From positions 54,290,091-54,354,090 of the forward strand of contig NC_053044.1 of the NCBI RefSeq assembly GCF_003473485.1: DNA of 64,000 nt, read 5' to 3'. Below are positions 1-11,639 of this stretch, one piece after another. Under the pieces are notes generated by a model. It did not search any database, was not told the DNA's origin, and was given only the letters and a program-made list of their open reading frames with translations. Both the position numbers and the translations under genes were made by a program. Position 1 is the first letter of the stretch. Every line of letters begins with the position of its first letter. This stretch comes from Medicago truncatula. Its lineage: Eukaryota > Streptophyta > Magnoliopsida > Fabales > Fabaceae.

Positions 1-63
1 TATCTGGGTGAATGATTAAGCTTCCACTTTAGACTATCATTATCTGGCTTTTGTGCATTTTAG

Positions 64-1817
64 GTGCGAACTGTGAGAGTGGAGAAGAAGATAAATGAGA
101 TTGTTAACAGGCTAAACAAAACGAAGGTGGAAAGAAAACCTGATTTGAAAGGTGACTAATAAGTTTGCTATTCTTTCCTTTGCCTTTATAGTTTTTATTT
201 AACATTTATGATAAATTTTGTGGATGAAGATGCAACTGTGTACTGTTTCTGTTTGTTATCATATATCTAGCCATTTAGTCATTGTGGTGTCTAATGTACA
301 ATATGCTTGCCAATTTAATTCGACTCAGCTGATCTTGTTATTTATGCGGGTATGTGTTCTGCAGCTGAGCGAGAAGCAGTTGCTGCTGCTGAAAGAGCTG
401 AGAGGAAACATCAACTGAGAGAAAAAGTGAGCATTGCTTCTTTCTTTCTTACTTTCAAATTCATGCATAACCAAAGTATCTAAGCACAATATATTATGCA
501 GACAACATCAGATTCTACTAGTATAATTTAATTTTGATGCATTGTCATTGCAAAAAATCTGTACACTTGCATCCAGGCATACAACAATGTATTGTCACAT
601 ACATCATGGAATATGTTTAGCACCTCATGATATATTGTTAACTTATTTAAACACTTTTGCTAAAAAAACAAACTTATTTAAACACTTAAGATGACATTAT
701 ATAGAGTCAGTTTGTTTAAAATTAATAATAGTGATTTTTACATTAGATTACCCTGGCTAGTGATTATTTTAGAGGTTTTTTATACAAAGCATAAGTGAAT
801 GAATATATCACACATTAATATCAAATTATTTCTCAAAAGCTACTAATAGTCATTATAATCCGGTGTTTTTATTCTAGTTGTTTCCCAATGCTGAAATAAA
901 CAGATAGAAAATCCTAGGAAGTGATTAAATTTGAAACAAATGAGTTCCATATCATTGTCAAACTCATAAAATATTGCACAAACTCTTCTATTAGATCTTT
1001 GACCAATGGCTGTGCTCCGAAACAAATTGGTGAATGATTGTTTGTATTTTTACCGCTGTCTATGTTGCATTCTCTTCAGGGCACAGTTGTCTAAAATGTA
1101 ATTTATTTTTCCCTATGTCCTGGTGCACTGCTTGAGTTCTTTGAGTCACTTTCCATCTTGTTGTTATTTAGGATGTTATGTTTGTAAACTTTGTTAAGAA
1201 TTTTAGAATCCAGCCTAAGGTTCAGTGTCTTCTTTGCCTTCTAACAGTGAAATATCTTTGTAGCGTAACATTTCAGTGTCTTCTTGATCTAGTTCAATTG
1301 TTTTTTTCTTGAACAATTACTAGAATTAAATCACATGTTTCTGTGTGCAGAAGCATTCTTTGTGACTGACATGTTGCATTCTCCTTGGGGCATAGTTGTC
1401 TACTATATAATTTATCTTTTCCTTTGTCCTAAGGCACTACTTGAGTACTTTGTGTCACTTTGTATCTTGTTGTCCTTTAGGATGTTATATGTGTGAACTT
1501 TGTTAAGAATTTGAGGATTGGGCCTAAGGTTCATGGTGTTTTCTTTGCCTGCTAAAAATGAAATATCTTCATTGTCGTGTAACATCTTAGTGTTTTCTTG
1601 ATCTAGTTCAATTGTTTTTTCTTTGAACAATTGCTAGAATCAAATCACATGTTTCTGTGTGCAGAAGCGCCGTGAGGAAATAGACAGACTAGAAAAGGAG
1701 AAACAATCAGAGCTTAGGAGCTACAAGGGTTTGATGGTCGCAGAAAATATGACATCCAACAAAGACATTGCTTCAGGAAGCAGATCATTCCAGGAAGTGG
1801 AGGAGGATTTCATGTAA
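64..1817 (+). CDS. CCDC25: CCDC25-like protein, 3' part (partial gene)
   Basis: This is the C-terminal part of a coiled-coil domain-containing protein 25 homologue; the rest lies left of the window. CCDC25 proteins have an N-terminal NFACT-R (DUF814) domain, outside this window, and a charged helical tail, which is what is seen here. Three exons join in frame: 64-151 (reading VRTVRVEKKINEIVNRLN), 365-426 (AEREAVAAAERAERKHQLRE) and 1665-1817 (KRREEIDRLEKEKQSELRSY, then a tail ending QEVEEDFM and TAA). Acceptors are AG at 62-63, 363-364 and 1663-1664; donors are GT at 152-153 and 427-428. The tail is rich in Lys, Arg and Glu, as expected for a coiled coil. The second intron holds a tandem duplication (separate entry). 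Identification is by recalled family similarity of the tail; the diagnostic domain cannot be checked here. Confidence 0.8.
1058..1671 (+). repeat. Tandem duplication of about 300 bp in the last CCDC25-like intron
   Basis: Two diverged direct copies sit end to end, at about 1058-1356 and 1367-1671. Matching landmarks in order are TGTTGCATTCTC, the AGGATGTTAT block, GATCTAGTTCAATTGTTTTTT and finally TCACATGTTTCTGTGTGCAG. The second copy ends in the acceptor used by the last exon (AG at 1663-1664). The first copy ends in the same acceptor sequence (AG at 1349-1350), but without the coding sequence behind it. Confidence 0.85.
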
Positions 1818-2491
1818 ACATTGGTTATTGGCTTATAGACAAATGACTGGTGGTCAACTTGCTGCCATGATTAAATAACCCAACTGGAATCTGAAACTGC
1901 ATCATTGTCTTGGTTAAGGAAACCAAGTGGTGTGTGTACCCAACTGTGATTTAGGGATAAAGGAGAATATAAAATAGGGAGGGGAGAATGCAATGATTGG
2001 TTTTCATACCTTGTGATGGTTATATACCTGATTTATAACTTTGCTTGTGACAATGGTTTTTATTTTATTTTCTCACAGTCGAGTCAAAAACTGATGTTTC
2101 TTGCTATAATTTTGAGTCTTGTTAGGCTTGTCAGGTTTAAACTTTTGCTTTTAGGAAATTGTTAACTATGCGATAAATTATCAGGGCATTTTGAAGTATT
2201 CATGGTACTGGCAGAGAAGCTCGTTTATTTTTTTATCACAAGACTAATGGTAGGAATAGAATATTATTTAGTGAGAGGCTGCAAGAGTAGCACATAAGCA
2301 TACATGTAAGTTATGTATGTATGCCCTAACAGTGATGATATTTTGCTGGTTTGCACATTTCATCACGAAGCTGAAAAAACCACTCTTGTTGGAGAGGTTA
2401 TAAGCCAGTCATAAAGATATTAGAGACGTGTTTTCACTTCAAAGTTCAAACGTGATCCAATTTACTACACTTGGAGCTGAATTGAACAGGT
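1818..2491. other. CCDC25-like 3' UTR and spacer
   Basis: This stretch holds the probable 3' untranslated region after the stop, followed by AT-rich spacer. I see no further gene. A conserved polyadenylation site could not be placed with confidence. Confidence 0.5.
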
Positions 2492-2500
2492 TTATTGTTA

Positions 2501-2681
2501 GAGTAATGATATTTGATCATCCATTTTTAACAACTTTTGTGACAACACTCTCTCTCATACTCTCATTGTATTTTTATTCTCTCTCTTCCTTTTTCTCTCT
2601 CTATTGTTATTGTCCAATAAAAAGAGGAAAAACGTTGTCACTGAAAGTTGTTGAAAATTGATTGTCAAAATATCATTACTC
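2501..2681. mobile_element. Mutator-type MITE, copy 1, with 9-bp target-site duplication
   Basis: This 181-bp element has inverted ends: GAGTAATGATATTTGAT on the left and ATTGTCAAAATATCATTACTC on the right. It is flanked directly by a perfect 9-bp duplication, TTATTGTTA, at 2492-2500 and 2682-2690. A 9-bp duplication and long terminal inverted repeats are typical of Mutator-like MITEs. It carries no coding capacity; the small open frames across it are chance. Confidence 0.85.
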
Positions 2682-2703
2682 TTATTGTTATTATGGTTGA
2701 GTT

Positions 2704-2885
2704 GAGAGAAATGATATTTGAACAATCATTTTTAACAACTTCGGTGACAACTCTCTCATACTCTCATTATACTTTATTCTCTCTCTTCCTTTTTCTTTCT
2801 CTCTATTGCTATTGTCCAATAAGAATGGAGGAAAAAGGTTGTCACCCAAAGTTGTCTAAAATTGGTTGTCAAAATATCATTCCTC
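2704..2885. mobile_element. Mutator-type MITE, copy 2 of the same family
   Basis: A second member of the family begins about 20 bp after copy 1 and has the same orientation and internal pyrimidine-rich block. Its terminal inverted repeats extend about 49 bp (GAGAAATGATATTTGAACAA against the complement of GGTTGTCAAAATATCATTCC). No clear target-site duplication is left, which suggests an older or truncated insertion. Confidence 0.75.
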
Positions 2886-2889
2886 ATAT

Positions 2890-5440
2890 AGTAAAGTTTT
2901 ATTAGACGTACATTGTAGATGCTAGTTTAAAAAGTCTTATATAAGTTGACATCTAATAGTACACTTACAGTGCTGATGCTAGTTTCATCAGCCGGGACGG
3001 GAACGACTTTGATACAAACACATGGCTAACATGAGAAATAAGAACAAATAAATATAAGTATATGACCATAGGCGGGGGGGTTGGACAGCTCAACTCAACT
3101 AGTTTGAGTTAAGGAAAAAAAGTCTTGGAGGTATTGGATCAAACCCGATCATGGAATAAAATATTGATCTAACAAACTAACTACCAACATTTGCTATAAA
3201 ACTAAAACCTAGGATCTATTCAAAATAAATTAGCTGGTTGATTCATTGTGACTAATCCTAATAATAGCAACAATATTCTGGTTTTTTCTTCTTTCAAAAA
3301 AATTATTCTGGTTTTTTCTTATGCTATAATTAGATATACTCTTCATGTTACCCCATTCATCCTTTGCTGTAATCCTCAAAACAGTCATGTATTTGTTGTT
3401 TTGAACCCTTGAAGGAAGAGACTCAACAGAAAACATATATTGATTCAAATGGGTGTATGCCCAATTTGCACATGCAGATCCACGATTCCTACTAAATCCC
3501 ATGTGGATGTGAACAAAAGTGTTTTTAAGTAAAACTCGATGATTCGATCAATTGAGCAGAACTGTCCAAAGCAAAAGTCCAATTCTAATTACATATTTCG
3601 GTGAAGAAAAGAACAAAAACCGTCCTGATTTGCCGAGTTTCAATGAATTTTAAGTCATCATACATAAAATAAAATGATCCGAGTCATAAGTCTTAATTAA
3701 TCTTAATTCAATCTTGTCAACATAAATTAATCTTAACTCAATGATTCAAACAAAAATTCTTCTTAATTCCCCCTTAAAATCCAACTTAATTCAATGGTTG
3801 CAACCCGTGTTTTTATATAATTATATTGACCTAAAGAAAATTGCCAAATTTGTTTCCTTTTTACTTTACATACATGATATATATTGGCATTTTGTTTTCT
3901 TTCGGTAAATGATCTATTGACAATCTTAGTAAATTAATCTAGTTATTATTATTTGCATTAAAGAAACTAAATATTGCACCTTTAATTAAATTAAAATCCT
4001 TCAAAGTTGTTTTTTCAAAGAACCTTCGAAGTTGTTGTGGTTGTTTTTTTTTTTTTTGACAAGAAGTTGTTGTTTCTTTTTTATTTTTATTTTTTATGTT
4101 CGATTAAACCTTTAGGAAAAAAAAAATTATGCTATTGTTATTGTCATTGAGATTCTCTTACTTCGACAGTTTTCTTAAAAAATATTTTAATATTTATTTA
4201 ATGAATTTTCACATATGGGACGTTTTGATCTTCTTTCAAAATAAAAACTTCTTTCTTTAAAGCATAATCTTGTTTTTTTGGGTAACTTGTTTTAATCCTG
4301 AGTAAAAATAGATAATACGGCCGTGTTTGTTGTTTCTTGCGTTAGAACTCAAAATAAAATGGGGAAAAGGGAAGTTTAGTAAATTGTAAAATTTTATACG
4401 TGCATGACACTTCATATCACAGAGATAATTTATTTTGACAACACATATATACTTTTTTTTGAAACAAACAACACATAGATACTTAAAAATATATATTTAG
4501 TTTTAGATTTAATTCGTAAAACACCACAAAAAAAGACGCCACAAAAAGAGATTTAATTTGTAAACACAGGGCAACATAAATATCCGATGCTACATTTTTT
4601 AAGTTAGTTTTTAAAACGTCTTTTATAAATATCATTGAGTTAATTGCTATATACTTCATCCGTCCTTCAATAGATGATCTATTTGAAAATATGCACTATT
4701 GACCAAACATAATTTGACTATATTTTTCTGCTAATATACAAAGATAAATAATATCATATAAAATATCGTTGAATTCGTCTCGATGAATATTTTCAAAATA
4801 TCAAATTTTCATATTTTACACATGTATCAAATTTAACAATGTAAAATTATTTTACACATGTATCAAATGATGTCTTACAACGTCAATTAATGAATATGAA
4901 AACACACGAGTTCACGTATTCATTAACTTACGCGACAACACATCGTTGAATTCATTGTAGAATATTTATAAACCGACAATGTATATTAATTAAACAAACA
5001 ATGTATTTAGAATGTTTTGATTTAATGCATATCTAAAAAAGTTTTACGGCAAAAATGTATAAAAATTAATCTTTATAGTTTTTCATGAAAAGATACTTAC
5101 AAAAATACTATATTTTAAAAATGAGTTACGCAGTGTTTTAAGAACATTGTTTAAGAAACATATAAAAAAAAACATTTTATCTTAGAAATACAAGTCAAAC
5201 ACATGTAAAAGTTATAACTACACAATTTTTAATATAAAAATTATTGTTTTTAAATGCTTAAAAAATATCCTAAAACATTCGTTAGCAAAAACACCACAAA
5301 AAAACATTTGTTAGTATTTTCCATTAAGCATTAATGTAAGTAGGTGATATAATGTAAAAATATTAGTAAACTCCAGAAAAAATCTGCTAAAAAAACAAAC
5401 TTCAGAAAAATATGTGGAGGAAATCTGAAAGAAAGAAAAT
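2890..5440. other. AT-rich intergenic region
   Basis: About 2.5 kb without a supportable gene. It holds A and T homopolymer runs and short imperfect duplications, for example the repeated CTGGTTTTTTCTT at about 3280 and 3309. No domain-like reading frame was seen on either strand. Confidence 0.5.
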
Positions 5441-5449
5441 AAAAAATAT

Positions 5450-5661
5450 GACCGTTGCACTTTTGGAAAAATAAAAACTCAAGGTAAAATGTGAACCTTG
5501 ACTCCGACGTTTCTCATCACGACCGTTCATTTTAAAAAAGTCAATAATATTGTTTGTGAAAAAAGGAAAAAAGAAAAAAAAAATCAAAAAAGAAAAGAAA
5601 AGAAAAAGAGAAAATAGTTTCCGCCCCTTTATGTTTGAGTTTGAATATTGAGAAGACCGTT
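5450..5661 (+). promoter_or_regulatory. Three MSA-type (AACGG/CCGTT) motifs upstream of MYB3R
   Basis: The motif GACCGTT occurs at 5450-5456, 5521-5527 and 5655-5661, all in the same orientation. Its complement, AACGGTC, contains the AACGG core of the mitosis-specific activator (MSA) element bound by three-repeat MYB proteins. They precede or overlap the probable transcription start of the MYB3R gene, so autoregulation or regulation by sister MYB3R proteins is plausible. The core is short and function is inferred. Confidence 0.55.
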
Positions 5662-5715
5662 TCCTTTAACACTTTCTCTCACTAAAACCTCTTCTTATTC
5701 TTCTCCCTACTTTGA

Positions 5716-5823
5716 ATGTTGATGTCAAATTCTAGATCTTTCTTCAACATCCATCCATTCGGATTTTCATTTTCACACAGTTTCAATTTCCTCATCTATT
5801 TTCTCGAATATCTTCATTTCTGA
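5716..5823 (+). promoter_or_regulatory. Possible upstream ORF in the MYB3R leader (35 codons)
   Basis: An ATG at 5716 opens a frame that closes with TGA at 5821-5823, inside the likely first non-coding exon. It could reduce initiation at the main ATG. Whether it is transcribed depends on the true transcription start, which cannot be fixed from sequence alone. Confidence 0.35.
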
Positions 5824-6242
5824 AGCTCAATCTGGTTGGTGTTTTTTTTTTTGAACAATGGTTGGTGAACGCTTGCATTTTGATTTCGATTTCTTCTTCA
5901 TGTTTATATTTATGTTTATTCTCCAATCTACAACTCATATTTATGCTTAAATGTAAATTCTATTCCGAGTTTTCAAATTGCTTTAAATTTGAATTCCTTA
6001 TTTTTTTTCTTCCTTTTTTTGAATTTTTTACTTTAATTGTTTGATTTTGTAAGGATCCAGTCTGTTTAAATTTCTCTATTTCATTCGTAATGCCGCCATG
6101 TGTTTGATCCATGTAGCGGATCCCACTTTGTGCGACTTATGTGATTTATTTTTGAAATTTGAATTCAATTTATATTGATTCATATGTTTGTTTGCAGGAA
6201 TTTTTGCTTGGGTAATTTTACAAGTGTGGATTAGGGATTAGA

Positions 6243-6311
6243 ATGATTTGGAGGACAAATTGTGGAGATAATTGCAGACAAGTCGAAATTCCGGTACACT
6301 ATGGGAAGTGA
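6243..6311 (+). promoter_or_regulatory. Overlapping upstream ORF at the MYB3R start
   Basis: An ATG at 6243 in the leader opens a 22-codon frame ending at TGA 6309-6311. It overlaps the first 11 bases of the MYB3R coding sequence in another frame. An overlapping uORF usually lowers translation of the main frame, because ribosomes that use it cannot easily reinitiate at the main ATG. Confidence 0.5.
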
Positions 6312-9300
6312 GTCGACAATTCCTGCTTTATCAGATGGCGTACAGAAAATTAGAGCATTACATGGGTAAATCTTAAATTCATCTTTTGTTTTACTAACAT
6401 GCTTGATATGCACTTGTTGCTTTAATCTCAGATACCCCTTTTGGAAGTAAATTTTAGATTCATTGGTATGTTTATGTTTGGAGTTGTTATTTGCTTTCTT
6501 TTGATTATGAAATGATTTATTACCAAGACAAAGAAATGAATCCTTATTTTCCCAATTATAGCTTATCGCATCTGTCATTACAATTTTCCTACACCTTTTT
6601 TCCTTAAGCTAGTTGAAAAGAGGTCTGCAAGAGTGGTAACATTATACTTGTGACATTTTCCTATCACATTTGTCACATTTTTCTGTCACATTTCTGCTGA
6701 TTTGATTTGTTCAACCAAAGTCGAATAGATGCACCCGTCCCCTGTACACTCCGACACTTCCAATCGGTGCCACATTGCTGGCTTAACACCTGAGTGTGAA
6801 GTTGCACAAGAAAAGCCAAAATGAGGCACTCTCTAAACTTTTTCAACTTCAATGGGGTGTATCCACTTTAATTATTATTCATTAAGGTCACTATACCTGG
6901 TCAATCAATGGTGGTAGCTTAGCTACTATAATGAGATTGAGCAGTTGCCAAACAAAATTGAAGATTATGAAAATTTTATATGCAAAAGACAAAAGACATA
7001 TACTTTATGAGGATTTTAAAACGTTTCGACATTTAAATTTTTTTTTTTATGAAATCTATAACATGTCATTATATATTTATAAGCAGTGAAATGAGTTTAC
7101 TCATACAATTACGCACGTATTTGCAGGAGGACTACTGGCCCTACAAGGCGATCCACTAAAGGACAATGGACACCCGAGGAGGTGAATTTTTAATACTTTT
7201 AACATATTACATCTTTCTAAAGTTTGGTAACATTGCTCCACTGCAACTTCATTTGTCTGTTTTAGGGGAGACACAATAAAATTTTGTATCATGTGAAATT
7301 TAGCATCTATAGACTTATTGTGTTAACTTTTTCACTTTCAATCATTATAGTTAATAGTTATTGTGTAGACTTCTTTGAAGATCATAAATGGCTAAATAAT
7401 GCAATGACTTTTTTTGTATACATGTGCATTTAGAAGCTGTACTTGATTTTTCTTTGAAATTCTTCTATGTAAAAATGTATTATATGATCAAGTGAAATAC
7501 ATGAATTCTGTGTATGCAGGATAATATATTGAGGAAGGCTGTTGAGCGTTTTCAAGGAAAAAATTGGAAAAAAATAGGTAATATTTTCACGACATACTTC
7601 TTTTGGCGTATAACTGCATAGTGGAGCATTGGTTGTGTCCAATTCTTCATAAAACTAGACGAGCTTTTTCAGTTGGACCTTTACAGGCTTAACTGAGGAG
7701 ATTTAAAATGGGAAAAAGAACTGGTGTTTGTTGGGGAATCAATCTATATATTTGTAGTAAACTCAATTTATATTTTTTTGTTGTCTTTACACCTATTCAA
7801 TATTGTTTTTTGACTTGTTATGATTGTACAATGTGTTTGCAGCGGAGTGTTTCAAGGATAGAACTGATGTACAATGCCTGCATAGGTGGCAAAAAGTCTT
7901 AAATCCAGAACTTATCAAAGGTCCTTGGTCCAAAGAGGTAATATCAACTTCTCATTTCTTGCCGGTGTTGATTATATACTTAGCAATTTTGTGTTGGTTC
8001 TGACATGATAGCCTATTCTATCCATTTTCTGTTTGGAGATCTGTTATTTACTTACCTATCAATCTGAATGCAAACAGGAAGATGAAACAATTGTTGATTT
8101 GGTAAACAAATATGGGCCTAAAAAGTGGTCTACTATAGCACAACATTTACCTGGACGTATCGGTAAGCAATGTCGAGAAAGGTATGGTTATTGGATTTCT
8201 AATAGTTAATGTATGTTATGATTAACATACTTTACGTCCAAAAACATTAAATTAGAGTACAATGTATTTAATATTTATTCCGACTACATTTTCTTATTGC
8301 CACTTAGTGGGATAAGACTTGGTTGTTGTTGTATTTTTTCCGTATTGCACACACACATATATAAATTAAATTACGCTTGGGGGGTTGTAGTAGTCAATTC
8401 TCATTCTCGCTGATAATGATAATTTTTGAAAAATTATTAGGTGGCATAATCATCTTAATCCTTCTATAAACAAAGAAGCATGGACGCAGGAAGAAGAGTT
8501 GGCTCTAATACATGCTCATCAGATATATGGGAATAGATGGGCAGAGTTATCAAAGTTTTTGCCTGGAAGGTAAATACACGTTAATTTGGTTTTTGCATTT
8601 CATTTAAATAAGGAATGAAGTTGAAAAGTGCATGCAATGCAACCATGCTCTCACTTCATTTTTGGAATCACTGTTTCTTATGTATTTTATGGGCTGATTT
8701 CATTAGAGATCTGGATACCCTACAGTACTGGCGTCAGGTAGAAAAAAATATCAATTTTTATCAATAAAAATATCATGCTATCAGAATATGCATGTTTTTC
8801 TGGCTGAAATTTAGATTCATTTTTTACTTCTGTTTATTAGTTAGCATTTGAAAATGTGATTTTTCATTTTCTGATGTGGAAACAGGACAGACAATGCTAT
8901 AAAGAACCACTGGAATAGTTCTGTTAAGAAAAAATTGGATTCCTACTTGGCGTCAGGCTTGCTTGCTCAGTTTCAAAATGTCCCACTTGTTGGAAATCCG
9001 AATCAACCTATTGCTTCATCCTCTGCAAGGTTGCAGTTTAGTGTAGATGATAATGGTCCTAGGGGCACAGAAGGTGAGGAAGTTTCACAGTGTAGCCAGG
9101 AGTCCATTAATGCTAGTCACTTTCCGTCTGGCAGAGAGTTGAGCATTGCCGTTATACAAAATGTGGAGGAGTACAGGCAAAATGAAGAATCTAATCAAGC
9201 ATCATGTTCAGAGCCATATTACATGTCTCTGGATGGTGTTACTCTCCAAGAGGTTTGCTCCTCTCAATTTCTTGAGCAAAAATATTCAAACGAACCTGGG

Positions 9301-11634
9301 AGTTCCTCCGCAAATGTGGACTGCCAATTTAATTTACATGCTTTGCCCACCTCACTGGACTTTGGGCAGGAATCGACGCAGTTGCAAAATGATTCTTTAG
9401 CTTCTGGTGAAAACATGATGATTGTTCCATATGAATATCGGCCTTCATCTATGGGCAATGCTAAAGGAGAACAAAACATGTTGATAACTGATGATGAATG
9501 TTGCAGATTCCTATTTTCAGAGGCAATGAGCGATGAATGTTTTTCCTCTGGAGGAGTAAATAATGTTGACTTGTCTGGATACACTTCATCTCTTTGTCAT
9601 TCGTCTTTACCATCTGATAGTAGGATGATAATGTCTACTGCCGAAGCAAATCAGTTGGTCGGCTCTGTGGATCAGCAATTTGACTCGAGGGAAGATGTTG
9701 TGAAAGATGATAGTTTAAAATTGGAGCCTGTAAGTAATTCTGGATGTGGATCAGATACGATGCAAACTTGCTATCCAATTGATGAAAAGCCAAATGTGCA
9801 TACACAACAGGAGGAAACAGGAGGAACTCTATGTTATGAACCGCCCCGTTTTCCAAGCTTGGATATACCTTTCTTGAGCTGTGATCTTATACAATCTGGA
9901 GATATGCAGCAAGAATTTAGTCCCTTAGGTATCCGCCAGTTTATGATGTCTTCTATGAACTGTCTGACTCCTTTCAGATTGTGGGACTCACCTTCTCGCA
10001 TTGATAGTCCGGACGCTTTGTTAAAAAGTGCTGCTAAAACTTTCACAAGTACACCGTCCATAATGAAGAAGAAGAAACGAAACCGAGAAAGAGACCTTTT
10101 ATCTCCACTATCAGATAGAAGAATGGAGAAGAAACATGAGATTGACATGACGTCAACTTTGATTAGAAACTTTTCCCGTTTGGATGTCATGTTTGATGAC
10201 AATGAGACTCAAGGTATTGAACATGATAAAGAAAATCGTGGACCAGCTTTTATGGTGGAGGATAAAAGTAACTCTGAGGAGAAGATTGAGCAGCCTCCAC
10301 TTGATGCTGATTCTAAGATGAAGAATGATATTGATACCACTGCTGAAATTGTAAGTACTACTTTTACTATTCGAGAAACCACCATGATCCTTGTCTCTTA
10401 AGAATATTAATAGTTGTAAATACTAACTTGTCACTGTGCTCCAAAATGTTATTATTCTATTGTGGTCGATTGCAGTCCAAATTTTGTAATATTGACTTGT
10501 TATTTTTACTGGTCAGGTGCAACAGCCTTCTCGAGTTTTGATTGAACATGATATGAATGATCCATCGCTGTATTCTCCTAATCAAGTTGGTTTGAAATCA
10601 GACATAGTTCTAAGTTTAAGTGCTCGAAGTCATCAAAAATCAGTCTCAAGATTTAGCTCTCCTTGTGTTCGATTAAAGGAGCACGAAAGACTCTCAGTTT
10701 CTGTTACTTGTGTACAATCCATCTGTTCATCATCAATCCCAGGAGAGAATATGGATGATCAAACCGGAAATGATGATGGTTTTGAAACAAATAACATGTA
10801 CTATTCCTTAACATGATTTTATTGTTATCTAAATTTTTTTCAAAGTTTTTAATGGATCACATTGTTTCTGAGTAACTTCTCTTTTGGTTTCAGTTTTGGA
10901 GGAATGCCTTTTAGGAAAAGCTTTGAATCACCTTCAGCATGGAAATCCCCTTTGTTTATAAACACCTTTTTGTCTAGTCCTAGGATTGATGCTGAAATTA
11001 CTATCGAGGTACTATATATTCTGTTGATTTAAGTACCGTTCTGAACTATTAGTTTCTTTCTCCTCGATTAAAGAAGTGAGCATGCCTACAGGACTACGGA
11101 TGTTTCTTTAGCCCGGGTGATAAAAGCAGCTATGATGCACTTGGATGGATTAAGCAGATTGGTGAACACACTGCTGCTCAATATGCCAATGCTCTAGAGG
11201 CTTTAGAAAATGAAACTCCTAAGGCACTACCAAATGATGCCTCTGGAGACGACCAGGAAAACAACGATCCTCATAATCAGTCTGGGAACCATTCTAAGTC
11301 GCCTTCAAATGCTTCGGTAAATCTGGACTTTATCAATGCTTCGTTTCTGTATTTTTTCAACAAAATTTCAATTTAGTCCTAAACTTGTTAGATTGAGAAT
11401 AGTTTATATTTATTAGTTCAGAGACTAATTAATAGAAAGTAATCATTGAGGGGTTATTTTTCTAGTTTTGTCTGTTATATATCTAATAGCATAAAGAAAT
11501 ATATTTGTTTTCAGGTGGAGCGACGCATGCTTGACTTCAGCGAATGTGGAACTCCAAACAAAGGTGATAAGGGCAAATCCTCAGCTATGAGTGTTTCAAG
11601 TCCTTCTTCGTATTTGTTGAAGGGCTGTAGATAG
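6301..11634 (+). CDS. MYB3R: R1R2R3-MYB (MYB3R) cell-cycle transcription factor
   Basis: A three-repeat MYB factor that binds MSA elements of G2/M genes in the nucleus. Coding exons are 6301-6365, 7127-7181, 7520-7577, 7843-7937, 8078-8181, 8441-8569, 8886-10350, 10517-10797, 10894-11008, 11092-11316 and 11515-11634. They join in frame to 903 codons plus TAG, within the size range of the family. R1 lies at about residues 34-84 (KGQWTPEEDNILRKAV...), R2 at 86-136 (KGPWSKEEDETIVDLVNKYG) and R3 at 138-187 (EAWTQEEELALIHAHQIYGN, ending TDNAIKNHWNSSVKKKL), with the Trp spacing of MYB repeats. A long Ser- and Asp-rich part follows. It contains family blocks such as MNCLTPFRLWDSPSRIDSPD and, near the end, DYGCFFSPGDKSSYDALGW. 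The start follows an in-frame match to MYB3R N-termini (MGSESTIP). Activator or repressor type cannot be assigned from this sequence alone. Confidence 0.95.
6880..7000. repeat. Dispersed repeat in a MYB3R intron (copy A)
   Basis: About 110 bp in the first coding intron resemble 14065-14175: both hold AAGGTCACT, CAATCAATGGTGGTAGCTTA and AATGAGATTGAGCAG in the same order and orientation. This is a dispersed repeat of unknown class. Confidence 0.7.
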
Positions 11635-11639
11635 ATAGC

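Noticed and set aside
2428..2905. Two open frames of 77 and 85 codons
   Set aside because: They lie across the Mutator-type MITEs, are low-complexity Ser/Leu/Tyr-rich and start at non-ATG or chance ATG codons.
9264..10202. Minus-strand open frames opposite the long MYB3R exon
   Set aside because: They are shadows of the large MYB3R exon, whose sense frame shows clear family motifs.
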